From Microcaldota archaeon (GTDB lineage: Archaea > Micrarchaeota > Micrarchaeia > Micrarchaeales > Micrarchaeaceae): DNA of 5,725 bases. The stretch lies in NCBI GenBank assembly GCA_021785805.1, contig JAJYEJ010000052.1, forward strand, positions 1 through 5,725. The letters are read 5' to 3'. Under the pieces are notes generated by a model. The model searched no databases. It saw nothing but the letters and a program-made list of their open reading frames with translations, and was not told the DNA's origin. How positions within the stretch are numbered: the first letter of the stretch is position 1; every line of letters starts with the position of its first letter. A program made the position numbers and the translations under genes. Below are positions 1-5,593 of this stretch, piece by piece.

Positions 1-626
1 GTATCATCTATGAAGGAAGGGACGTCGGCATGAACGATAGGAAGGTGGCGTTATCGCAGCAGACCAACCGGAAGATGCTGAAGGGAACGCTACAAGATGC
101 CGTAAAAGGCGCAGATGCCCTCATAGGTGCATCAATAAAAGGGGCTTTTAATAAGGAGATGATAAAGAGCATGACAAAAGACCCGATCGTCTTCGCTCTT
201 GCAAATCCTGAACCCGAAATAAGCTATAAGGACGCAAAGGACGCAGGCGCTGCTGTAGTAGCAACGGGAATAAGCGGTTTTCCAAATCAGGTGAACAACC
301 TGCTTGCATTCCCTGCGATCTTCAGGGGGGTTCTAGATGTAAGAGCTAAGGTGATAAACACAGAAATGCTCCTGGCAGCAAGTGCATCATTAGCAGGGAG
401 TGTTGGCAGAGCCAAACTCTCAAAGGACCACATAGTCCCTGATTTCTGTGAGGAGAATGCGATAGCGGTAACGGCGAAGGTCGCAGCTTCCATCGCGAAG
501 TCTGCCATCAAGACCGGTGTCGCAAGCGCCGATGTCGACATGAAGGAGCTTTCAAAGAGCATAAGGAAAAGACTTAAGAGATATGCCAGAATAGAGAAAC
601 TCGTATCAAAACTCGCATCTACGTAG
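1..626 (+). CDS. Malic enzyme, C-terminal part (5' end outside window)
   Basis: Oxidative decarboxylation of malate to pyruvate and CO2 with NAD(P) reduction; cytosolic. The reading frame is open from base 3 with no start, so the gene is cut by the left edge; 207 residues remain, covering most of the NAD(P)-binding domain and the C-terminus of a bacterial/archaeal single-domain enzyme. The first visible residues read IIYEGRDVGMN, matching the family's 'G(I/L)IYEGR...MN' segment, so the ATG at 30 is internal and not the start. Further matches are GADALIGAS (about 31-39 of the visible part), FALANPEPEI, and FPNQVNNLLAFPAIFRGVLD followed by the helix INTEMLLAASASLA. Most relatives have 'GRSDYPNQ' where this protein has GISGFPNQ, a local deviation. 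The C-terminal tail is very basic (KSIRKRLKRYAR). The gene ends seven bases before sdhA, suggesting cotranscription. NAD versus NADP preference cannot be read from this fragment. Confidence 0.93.
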   Translation, partial: IIYEGRDVGMNDRKVALSQQTNRKMLKGTLQDAVKGADALIGASIKGAFNKEMIKSMTKDPIVFALANPEPEISYKDAKDAGAAVVATGISGFPNQVNNLLAFPAIFRGVLDVRAKVINTEMLLAASASLAGSVGRAKLSKDHIVPDFCEENAIAVTAKVAASIAKSAIKTGVASADVDMKELSKSIRKRLKRYARIEKLVSKLAST

Positions 627-633
627 TGGTATA

Positions 634-2379
634 GTGGAAATACTGAACTATGACATGGTCATCCTGGGAAGCGGCCTTGCCGGCATGCGTGCCGCATTAG
701 AAGCGTCTATTGTGTCAAAAGATAAGGCGCGTATAGCCGTGATATCAAAGCTTCATGCCATGAGGAGCCACTCTGTGTCAGCAGAAGGCGGCATATCTGG
801 AGTGCTGTACGAGGGGAAGAACAATGACAGCAGCAAACTCCATGCCTATGACACCGTAAAGGGATCTGACTTTCTCAGCGACCAAGACGCTGTAGAGTAT
901 CTTGTAAGCCATGCTCCGGATGAGATAAGGATGTTCGACCATCTCGGCGTGCCATGGAACAGGAATGACGATAGAAACATACAGCTCCGAGCATTCGGGG
1001 GCATGAGCGTACCGAGGACCGCCTTTGCTGCCGACAAGACAGGATTCTTTATGATGAGTGCGTTGTACGATAACCTATTGTCGCATAAGAACATCGACAT
1101 ATTCCACGAGCATGTTGCGACGAAGTTGCTGATGGACAAGAACAAGTTCCTGGGCATATATACATTCGATCTCGCGTCCGGAGACGAGCGCGCGTTTATG
1201 GCTCCAAACGGCATCATAGCGACAGGCGGCTTCGCAAGGATGTACAAATTCACAACCACGGCATACTCCAGCACAGGGGATGGCATAGCACTGGCATACG
1301 ATGCCGGTCTACCTCTAAAGAACATGGAGTTCATCCAGTTCCATCCGACTGCGCTTGTGCCTAGCGGCATACTCATAACAGAAGCGGCTAGGGGAGAAGG
1401 GGCATATCTGCTGAATTCCAAAGGCGAGCGCTTCATGAAACGATATGCCGCGTCAAAGATGGAGCTAGCCCCAAGGGATATAATCTCAAGGGCGATAATG
1501 ACAGAGCTGGAAGAGGGAAGAGGTGTTAAAGATAAGAGGTTTGGCAAGGACGAGTTCGTCTGGCTGGACCTAAGGCACATAGGCGAGGCCAGAATAGACC
1601 AGAATCTTCCCATGATAAGGGAGATAGCGATAAAGATGATAAACGTCGACTGCGTCAAGGAGCCGCTTCCGATAAGGCCGGCAAGCCACTTCACTATGGG
1701 CGGGATACACACGAACATCAGAGGGGAGGTGGTGGGACGCGATGGCAAGAATACGGAAGGCCTGTGGGCCGCAGGGGAGTGCGGCTGTGTCAGTGTCCAC
1801 GGTGCGAACAGGCTGGGCAGCAATTCCCTCAGTCAATGCGTGATATGGGGAGGGATGACCGGTGCAGCGGCTGCAAAGCGAAAGTACACGAAGGCAGGAG
1901 TCGGGCAGAGTCCTGCTCAGAGAAAGGCGCTTCAAGATGCATCATCAGAGTTGAACCGTATCATGGAGGCCAAGGGCAGCGAGAATCCCTATAGCATAAG
2001 AGAAGCCCTATGGCAGGAGATGAACGACCATGTCTATGTTTACCGGAGGGAGAAGGAACTCGTAGAAGCGAAGAAGAGGTTGATGGAACTGGCCAAGCGC
2101 TTCAAGAACGTATCAGTGGACGATAAAGGGAAGACCTACAACACCAATCTCAGAGATGTGATAGAGATAAAGCACATGCTAGCGCTCGCGCAGGTCGTGG
2201 TCGAATGCGCACTTGCAAGAACCGAGACGCGAGGCGCACATGCAATGAGGGAGTATCCTAAGCGTGATGATAAACATTGGCTGAAGCATACCATAGCGAT
2301 GAATGGTTCAAAGGGAATCCAACTTTCATATATCCCAGTAAAGATCACAAGATGGCAACCGGAAGAAAGGAAGTATTGA
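634..2379 (+). CDS. sdhA: Succinate dehydrogenase/fumarate reductase flavoprotein subunit (SdhA/FrdA)
   Basis: Catalytic subunit of complex II: succinate/fumarate interconversion at a covalently bound FAD, on the cytoplasmic face. The 581 residues are a typical length. Visible landmarks in order: dinucleotide motif GSGLAG (12-17); RSHSVSAEGG (44-53) with H46 the expected covalent FAD attachment residue; QFHPT with H237; TEAARGEG (T249, R253); APRDI with R281, the expected catalytic arginine; SHFTMGG with H352; HGANRLGSNSL with R393; and the C-terminal signature RTETRGAHAMREYPKRDD. H237, T249 and R281 have the same spacing as E. coli SdhA H242, T254 and R286. E51, five residues after the FAD histidine, matches E. 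coli FrdA Glu49 rather than SdhA Gln50. The GTG start at 634 is chosen because it leaves 11 residues before the FAD motif and sits just after the malic enzyme stop; its ribosome site is weak. The stop overlaps the next start (TGATG). Confidence 0.97.
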   Translation: MEILNYDMVILGSGLAGMRAALEASIVSKDKARIAVISKLHAMRSHSVSAEGGISGVLYEGKNNDSSKLHAYDTVKGSDFLSDQDAVEYLVSHAPDEIRMFDHLGVPWNRNDDRNIQLRAFGGMSVPRTAFAADKTGFFMMSALYDNLLSHKNIDIFHEHVATKLLMDKNKFLGIYTFDLASGDERAFMAPNGIIATGGFARMYKFTTTAYSSTGDGIALAYDAGLPLKNMEFIQFHPTALVPSGILITEAARGEGAYLLNSKGERFMKRYAASKMELAPRDIISRAIMTELEEGRGVKDKRFGKDEFVWLDLRHIGEARIDQNLPMIREIAIKMINVDCVKEPLPIRPASHFTMGGIHTNIRGEVVGRDGKNTEGLWAAGECGCVSVHGANRLGSNSLSQCVIWGGMTGAAAAKRKYTKAGVGQSPAQRKALQDASSELNRIMEAKGSENPYSIREALWQEMNDHVYVYRREKELVEAKKRLMELAKRFKNVSVDDKGKTYNTNLRDVIEIKHMLALAQVVVECALARTETRGAHAMREYPKRDDKHWLKHTIAMNGSKGIQLSYIPVKITRWQPEERKY

Positions 2380-2810
2380 TGCATAAGGGTGGAGTCGTGC
2401 CGAAAAATGTATATAACCTGCGTGGAAGGCAATCAAACATAGTACGACTGATTAAATTCGATAAGGAAGCATTCGTGCACATGCTTGCATATAGGATTCT
2501 CATAGTATTCAGCATGATATACGGGGTAATGCTGCTGGGCTATTACGTAGTGCCTGGCATAGGCGTAATGGTGAAGGCATCAACGATCGTAATATGGATC
2601 CTGTTTACCCCACAACTGTTTGAAACCGTCAAGGGTTTGTCACTGATAATCACAAAAGGGCTGGCATTCGGCCACCTTGGTAAAGGTCATGGTTTCCTCA
2701 TGAAGAAGAAGTACGGGAAGACCGGGGCGTTTGCAATACCGATTCCTTATGCGGCGATGCTGCTGTGGGCTATAGGTTTTGTCGCCCTTCTGTTATGGTG
2801 GACAATATGA
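2379..2810 (+). CDS. sdhC: Putative complex II membrane anchor subunit C
   Basis: A 143-residue membrane protein between the flavoprotein and the second anchor gene, so most likely one of the two subunits that hold complex II in the membrane and pass electrons to or from quinone. Family membership rests mainly on position and topology; anchors diverge strongly. Hydrophobic segments lie at about 36-58 (AYRILIVFSMIYGVMLLGYY), 62-81 and 118-142 (ending LLLWWTI), with an amphipathic stretch at 84-98. Histidines near membrane borders that could ligate haem b are H34, H99 and H104. The start at 2379 is preferred over upstream in-frame starts (2277, 2352): its A is the last base of the sdhA stop (TGATG) and a purine-rich GGAAG lies five bases upstream. 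The first hydrophobic segment (FVHMLAYRILIVF, then G and YY) vaguely recalls cytochrome b anchors of formate dehydrogenase type, but this is not firm. Confidence 0.72.
   Translation: MHKGGVVPKNVYNLRGRQSNIVRLIKFDKEAFVHMLAYRILIVFSMIYGVMLLGYYVVPGIGVMVKASTIVIWILFTPQLFETVKGLSLIITKGLAFGHLGKGHGFLMKKKYGKTGAFAIPIPYAAMLLWAIGFVALLLWWTI
2797..2801 (+). promoter_or_regulatory. Ribosome binding site of sdhD
   Basis: GGTGG five bases before the ATG at 2807. It lies inside the 3' end of sdhC and selects the 2807 start over the in-frame GTG at 2765 and ATG at 2795, neither of which has a comparable site. The ATG overlaps the sdhC stop as ATGA, the usual arrangement for translational coupling. Confidence 0.6.
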
Positions 2811-2998
2811 AAGAATTTAAGAAAATGATGTTCTTCTACGGCGCCATGGCAGGCGTGCCAATACTGCTCTGGCTTATCGCGGTAATGTCGCCATTTCCAC
2901 AGTTACATCTCATAAGGTATGTATTAGGCATACTCGCAGGGATAGGATCCATAGTCTTCGGGATATTAGGGTATAGGGAGGTGTTTACACGTGAGTGA
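2807..2998 (+). CDS. sdhD: Putative small complex II membrane anchor subunit D (63 residues)
   Basis: A 63-residue hydrophobic protein in the slot expected for the second membrane anchor of complex II. Two hydrophobic segments are visible, about 8-27 (MFFYGAMAGVPILLWLIAV) and 35-55 (LIRYVLGILAGIGSIVFGIL), separated by the short loop MSPFPQLH. H34 lies at the entry of the second segment and is the only histidine, so it is the one candidate haem ligand in this subunit. SdhD proteins usually have around 100-120 residues and three helices, so this one is short by about one helix. The start at 2807 is supported by the ATGA overlap with sdhC and by GGTGG upstream. The 3' end overlaps the sdhB start by eight bases. 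Assignment is by position and topology; no sequence motif proves it. It could instead be an accessory subunit. Confidence 0.65.
   Translation: MKEFKKMMFFYGAMAGVPILLWLIAVMSPFPQLHLIRYVLGILAGIGSIVFGILGYREVFTRE
2976..2983 (+). promoter_or_regulatory. Strong ribosome binding site of sdhB
   Basis: GGGAGGTG, an almost full match to the archaeal anti-Shine-Dalgarno sequence, followed by a seven-base spacer (TTTACAC) and the GTG at 2991. It decides in favour of the GTG start over the in-frame ATG at 3018. It is the strongest such site in the window and lies within the sdhD coding region. Confidence 0.8.
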
Positions 2999-3755
2999 TG
3001 CATCAGACGAAGGGGACATGGAGGAAAGGACCATACGCGTAGTGGCCAAGACCTTCGATTACTCAAAAGCAAGGTTCATGGAGAAAGAATACAGGGTGGA
3101 AGCTAAAAGGCTTACGACAGTCCTTGATTCATTAATACAGATAAAGGAGAACATAGACCACAAGCTATCATTCAGGTACAGCTGCAGGATGGGCATATGT
3201 GGATCATGTGCCATGGTTATAAATGGGAAACCTTCACTGGCATGCGAAACGAACCTGCTCTCTGTGGCGGCGGAGCACGACACCATAGAGGTGGCGCCCA
3301 TGCAAGGGCATCCACTCCTCAAGGATTTGGTCACCGACTTTGACGACTTCTTCCAGAACCACAAGAGCATAAAGCCATGGCTGATATACAAGAATGAAAA
3401 GGACAGGTATGACAACAGGACTGAGACGAAGCAGAGCGATAAGGAAAGGGACGAGTACCTACCGTTCTCGGAGTGCATAAAATGCGGGTTGTGCTTCGAT
3501 GCGTGCCCGGTGGCCAACACTAACAAGGAGTTTCTCGGCCCACAGGCGCTTGCGCAGGCATACCGCTATTATGCTGATTCGAGAGACGACGGCAAGGAGG
3601 ACAGGCTCAAGGAGATAGACACCCTGAGGGGGGTATGGGGGTGCGAGTTCTCTGGTTCGTGCTCGAAGGTCTGCCCGAAGTTCGTTGACCCTGCGCTTGC
3701 CATCCAGATACTAAAAGGGGAGATAGCGAAGAAAACGCTTCAAGGGAAGATGTGA
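2991..3755 (+). CDS. sdhB: Succinate dehydrogenase/fumarate reductase iron-sulfur subunit (SdhB/FrdB)
   Basis: Electron-transfer subunit of complex II, linking the flavin to the quinone site through three Fe-S clusters. The 254 residues have the usual two domains. The N-terminal plant-type ferredoxin domain carries SCRMGICGSC (C65, C70, C73) plus C85 for the [2Fe-2S] cluster. The C-terminal domain has CIKCGLCFDACP (C162, C165, C168, C172) and CEFSGSCSKVCPK (C218, C224, C228) for the [4Fe-4S] and [3Fe-4S] clusters. Ser221 stands where a second cysteine would make the last cluster [4Fe-4S], so the conventional three-cluster set is predicted. The region SRDDGKEDR through GVWGCEFSGSC is closer to E. 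coli FrdB (SRDHGKKER, GVWSCTF) than to E. coli SdhB, and the residue matching the ubiquinone-site Trp164 of E. coli SdhB is Thr177. GTG start chosen from its strong ribosome site. Last gene of the A-C-D-B operon. Confidence 0.97.
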   Translation: MSDASDEGDMEERTIRVVAKTFDYSKARFMEKEYRVEAKRLTTVLDSLIQIKENIDHKLSFRYSCRMGICGSCAMVINGKPSLACETNLLSVAAEHDTIEVAPMQGHPLLKDLVTDFDDFFQNHKSIKPWLIYKNEKDRYDNRTETKQSDKERDEYLPFSECIKCGLCFDACPVANTNKEFLGPQALAQAYRYYADSRDDGKEDRLKEIDTLRGVWGCEFSGSCSKVCPKFVDPALAIQILKGEIAKKTLQGKM

Positions 3756-3768
3756 GTCTCTCACAACA

Positions 3769-3776
3769 TTTATTAA
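3769..3776 (+). promoter_or_regulatory. Putative archaeal TATA box for the lyase gene
   Basis: TTTATTAA in the 42-base gap between the sdhB stop and the lyase ATG. Its centre is about 25 bases before the ATG at 3798, the spacing expected if transcription begins at or within a base or two of the start codon. No Shine-Dalgarno-like purine run precedes that ATG, so a leaderless mRNA is likely. The A/C-rich CACAACA just upstream could act as a TFB recognition element, though the match is weak. This implies the lyase has its own promoter, perhaps in addition to read-through from the complex II operon. Confidence 0.6.
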
Positions 3777-3797
3777 CTGTAACATCACTATCTTAAT

Positions 3798-5189
3798 ATG
3801 GCTGGCTACAGGGAGGAGAGCGATGTGCTTGGCAGCGTGAAGGTGCCATCAAACGCTTATTATGGAGCTGAGACACAGAGAGCAGTCGACAACTTTCCAA
3901 TATCTGGTTTGAGGATAAACAGCACATTCGTCAAACACTATGCGATAATAAAGCGGGCCGCGGCATTGGTCAACGTCTCAAACGGAAAGCTCGACAGGAG
4001 GATAGGCGGGGCCATAGTAGATGCATGCGATGAGATAATAGAAGGCAAGCTTTCAGACCAGTTCGTGGTTGACGCATTCCAGGCTGGTGCAGGGACCAGC
4101 ACGAACATGAACCTTAACGAGGTGATAGCTAACCGCGCGATAGAGCTGCTTAAAGGAAAGAGAGGGGACTACAGGCTGGTGCATCCAAATGACCATGTGA
4201 ACATGGCACAGTCCACTAACGATACTTATCACGCCAATATACACCTCACAGCATACGCCATGATCACAAAGAGCCTGCTTCCAACGCTGGAGCTCCTAGA
4301 AAAGGCGTTCTCCGCAAAAGCCAAGGAGTTCTCAAAAAATATCAAGATCGGGAGAACACATCTCCAGGATGCCGTACCAATGACATTGGGGCAAGAGTTC
4401 TCTGGATACGCCTATGCCCTCTCCGTGCAAAAGAATAACATAGAGAGGAACGCAGAATACCTACTCGAACTCTCTCTTGGCGGGACTGCGGTCGGGACAG
4501 GAATAGAGTCGTACAAGGGCTATTCAAATTCTATAGTTGCGGAGATTTCCAAGATAACTGGATTTAAGATGAAGGTCGCTAAGAATTTCTTTGGCGTGCA
4601 GCAGAACCAGGTCGAGGAACTCGCAGTAAGCGGCAGCATAAGGGGTCTGGCCGCTCTTCTCATAAAAATAGCGAATGACCTAAGGCTGCTAAGTTCCGGT
4701 CCTAGGGCAGGGATGTCCGACATAACTATTCCGCCTGTGCAACCCGGGTCATCGATAATGCCTGGAAAGATAAACCCAAGCATACCAGAGATGTTGGACA
4801 TGGTGTGTTTTGATGTCATGGGAAAGGACACATCAATAACGTATGCTGCACAGTCAGGCCAACTTGAGCTTAATGTTTTCATGCCTGTCATCGCATATAA
4901 CCTCCTCTACTCAATATCACTGCTTACGAACGCAATGAACGTATTCAGGAAGAAATGCGTAACCGGGATAAAGGCCAACAAGGCAAATCTGAAGCGCCAT
5001 CTTGATGAGAATCTCTCCTTAGCCACCGCATTATCAGAAGAACTCGGATACACTAGAGCGGCGCAGATTGCGAGAAGGGCATATAAGGAAGGTAAGACGA
5101 TAAAGCAGGTGTGCTTAGAGACGAAAGTAATGAAAAAGCAAGAGTTAGACAAGCTGCTGGACTCCAAGCGGCTAGTATCCAATCGCTAA
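3798..5189 (+). CDS. Class II fumarase/aspartase-superfamily lyase (aspartate ammonia-lyase-like motifs; fumarase by context)
   Basis: Either hydrates fumarate to malate (FumC) or interconverts aspartate and fumarate plus ammonia (AspA). The 463 residues span the whole family fold, expected to form a homotetramer. Catalytic positions are intact: GAGTSTNMN (97-105), HPND (129-132), QSTND (138-142), GRTHLQDAVP with T187 and H188, and GSSIMPGKINP with S318, K324 and N326. Motifs usual for aspartases rather than fumarases are QSTND (fumarases mostly QSSND), DAVPMTLGQEF (fumarases DATPLTLGQE), DLRLLSSGPRAG (fumarases often DIRLLGSGPR.G), INPSIPE (fumarases NPTQCE) and SGQLELN at 353-359 (fumarases QGHFELN). 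Fumarase-like points are GRTHLQ and FSGYA, though some aspartases also have His188. A TATA-like element and no ribosome site suggest a separate leaderless transcript. Its position beside complex II and malic enzyme fits fumarase; the residues lean to aspartase. Superfamily assignment is certain, the reaction is not. Confidence 0.9.
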   Translation: MAGYREESDVLGSVKVPSNAYYGAETQRAVDNFPISGLRINSTFVKHYAIIKRAAALVNVSNGKLDRRIGGAIVDACDEIIEGKLSDQFVVDAFQAGAGTSTNMNLNEVIANRAIELLKGKRGDYRLVHPNDHVNMAQSTNDTYHANIHLTAYAMITKSLLPTLELLEKAFSAKAKEFSKNIKIGRTHLQDAVPMTLGQEFSGYAYALSVQKNNIERNAEYLLELSLGGTAVGTGIESYKGYSNSIVAEISKITGFKMKVAKNFFGVQQNQVEELAVSGSIRGLAALLIKIANDLRLLSSGPRAGMSDITIPPVQPGSSIMPGKINPSIPEMLDMVCFDVMGKDTSITYAAQSGQLELNVFMPVIAYNLLYSISLLTNAMNVFRKKCVTGIKANKANLKRHLDENLSLATALSEELGYTRAAQIARRAYKEGKTIKQVCLETKVMKKQELDKLLDSKRLVSNR

Positions 5190-5207
5190 TACCTAACAGC
5201 TGACTAG

Positions 5208-5528
5208 TTACACGTCTATGAGCACGTCTCCGGTGTTGTTATCTATAGTTACCCTATATGTCCCCTGCTCTTTTCCCCATGGCGTAGTGGGCAGCGCCTT
5301 TCCCGTTTTTAGATCAAAAAGCGCTCCGTGCCATGGGCATTTGACTGCCATACTTTCAATCATACCCTTTTCGAGCGGGCCCCCTCTGTGACTGCATACG
5401 GCGCTTATGGCATAAGGTCTGTCATCTATCATGACCAACATGATCGGCTTACCGCCAACTATTACTCTTATCGGTTTTCTGTCTTGGAGATCCTTCTTCT
5501 TAATATCATCGAGCTTGTACGTGACCAT
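5208..5528 (-). CDS. Small Rieske-type [2Fe-2S] ferredoxin
   Basis: A soluble single-domain Rieske protein of 106 residues, with no signal peptide or membrane anchor, so a cytoplasmic electron carrier is expected. The cluster motif is CSHRGG (C45, H47) and CPWHGALFD (C64, H67), i.e. C-x-H-x16-C-x2-H. There are no extra cysteines for the disulfide found in bc1-type Rieske proteins, which places it with Rieske-type ferredoxins and NirD/dioxygenase-ferredoxin-like proteins. LKTGKALPTTPWG and the final VTIDNNTGDVLIDV fit the C-terminal part of that fold. The ATG at 5528 is preferred over longer readings to 5717 because GGTGAT lies three bases upstream, the protein then starts directly with the domain (MVTYKLDDIKK), and a TATA element lies ahead. 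The gene is convergent with the lyase, 18 bases between stops. No oxygenase or nitrite reductase partner is in view, so its redox partner is unknown. Confidence 0.92.
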   Translation of the reverse strand: MVTYKLDDIKKKDLQDRKPIRVIVGGKPIMLVMIDDRPYAISAVCSHRGGPLEKGMIESMAVKCPWHGALFDLKTGKALPTTPWGKEQGTYRVTIDNNTGDVLIDV

Positions 5529-5531
5529 CCA

Positions 5532-5537
5532 ATCACC
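5532..5537 (-). promoter_or_regulatory. Ribosome binding site of the Rieske gene
   Basis: GGTGAT on the minus strand, three bases before the ATG at 5528-5526. It matches the archaeal anti-Shine-Dalgarno core and fixes the short 106-residue reading. With a transcription start near 5538 predicted from the TATA element at 5561-5566, the leader would be about ten bases, just enough to hold this site. Confidence 0.6.
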
Positions 5538-5560
5538 TATATAACAGAGTGATAAAGCAA

Positions 5561-5566
5561 TATATA
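5561..5566. promoter_or_regulatory. Putative TATA box in the divergent intergenic region, possibly shared
   Basis: TATATA reads the same on both strands and lies in the 65-base gap between the divergent starts at 5528 (minus) and 5594 (plus). From its centre it is about 35 bases to the Rieske ATG and about 30 to the plus-strand ATG. This predicts a ten-base leader with a ribosome site for the Rieske mRNA and an almost leaderless mRNA for the other gene. A second AT-rich run, TATATAA at 5539-5545, overlaps the Rieske leader and is an alternative TATA for the plus-strand gene. Assignment is from spacing and composition only. Confidence 0.5.
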
Positions 5567-5593
5567 CTTGTTGATAGACTTCATATCCGTCTA

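Noticed and set aside
846..1823. Long open frame (325 codons) on the minus strand inside the flavoprotein gene
   Set aside because: The plus-strand protein is conserved over its whole length with all catalytic motifs; the antisense product is Ser/Pro-rich, shows no domain, and is a typical mirror of codon bias.
1764..1994. Plus-strand open frame of 76 codons with a CxxC-like cysteine pattern
   Set aside because: It is out of frame within the SdhA region encoding HGANRLGSNSL; the cysteines follow from base composition and there is no ribosome site.
2277..2378. Longer start for sdhC within the sdhA 3' end
   Set aside because: The added segment is hydrophilic and has no ribosome site, while the ATG at 2379 forms the TGATG junction with a purine-rich site just before it.
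4520..4891. Minus-strand open frame of 123 codons inside the lyase gene
   Set aside because: It covers the most conserved catalytic part of the lyase in antisense and shows no independent coding features.
5190..5207. CAGCTG-centred imperfect inverted repeat between the convergent stops, considered as a terminator
   Set aside because: The core has no loop, the arms are only three bases with mismatches, and no T-run follows on either strand.
5328..5552. Plus-strand open frame of 74 codons opposite the Rieske gene
   Set aside because: It lies over the Rieske cluster-binding motifs on the other strand, has no ribosome site or recognisable domain, and is best explained as a shadow.
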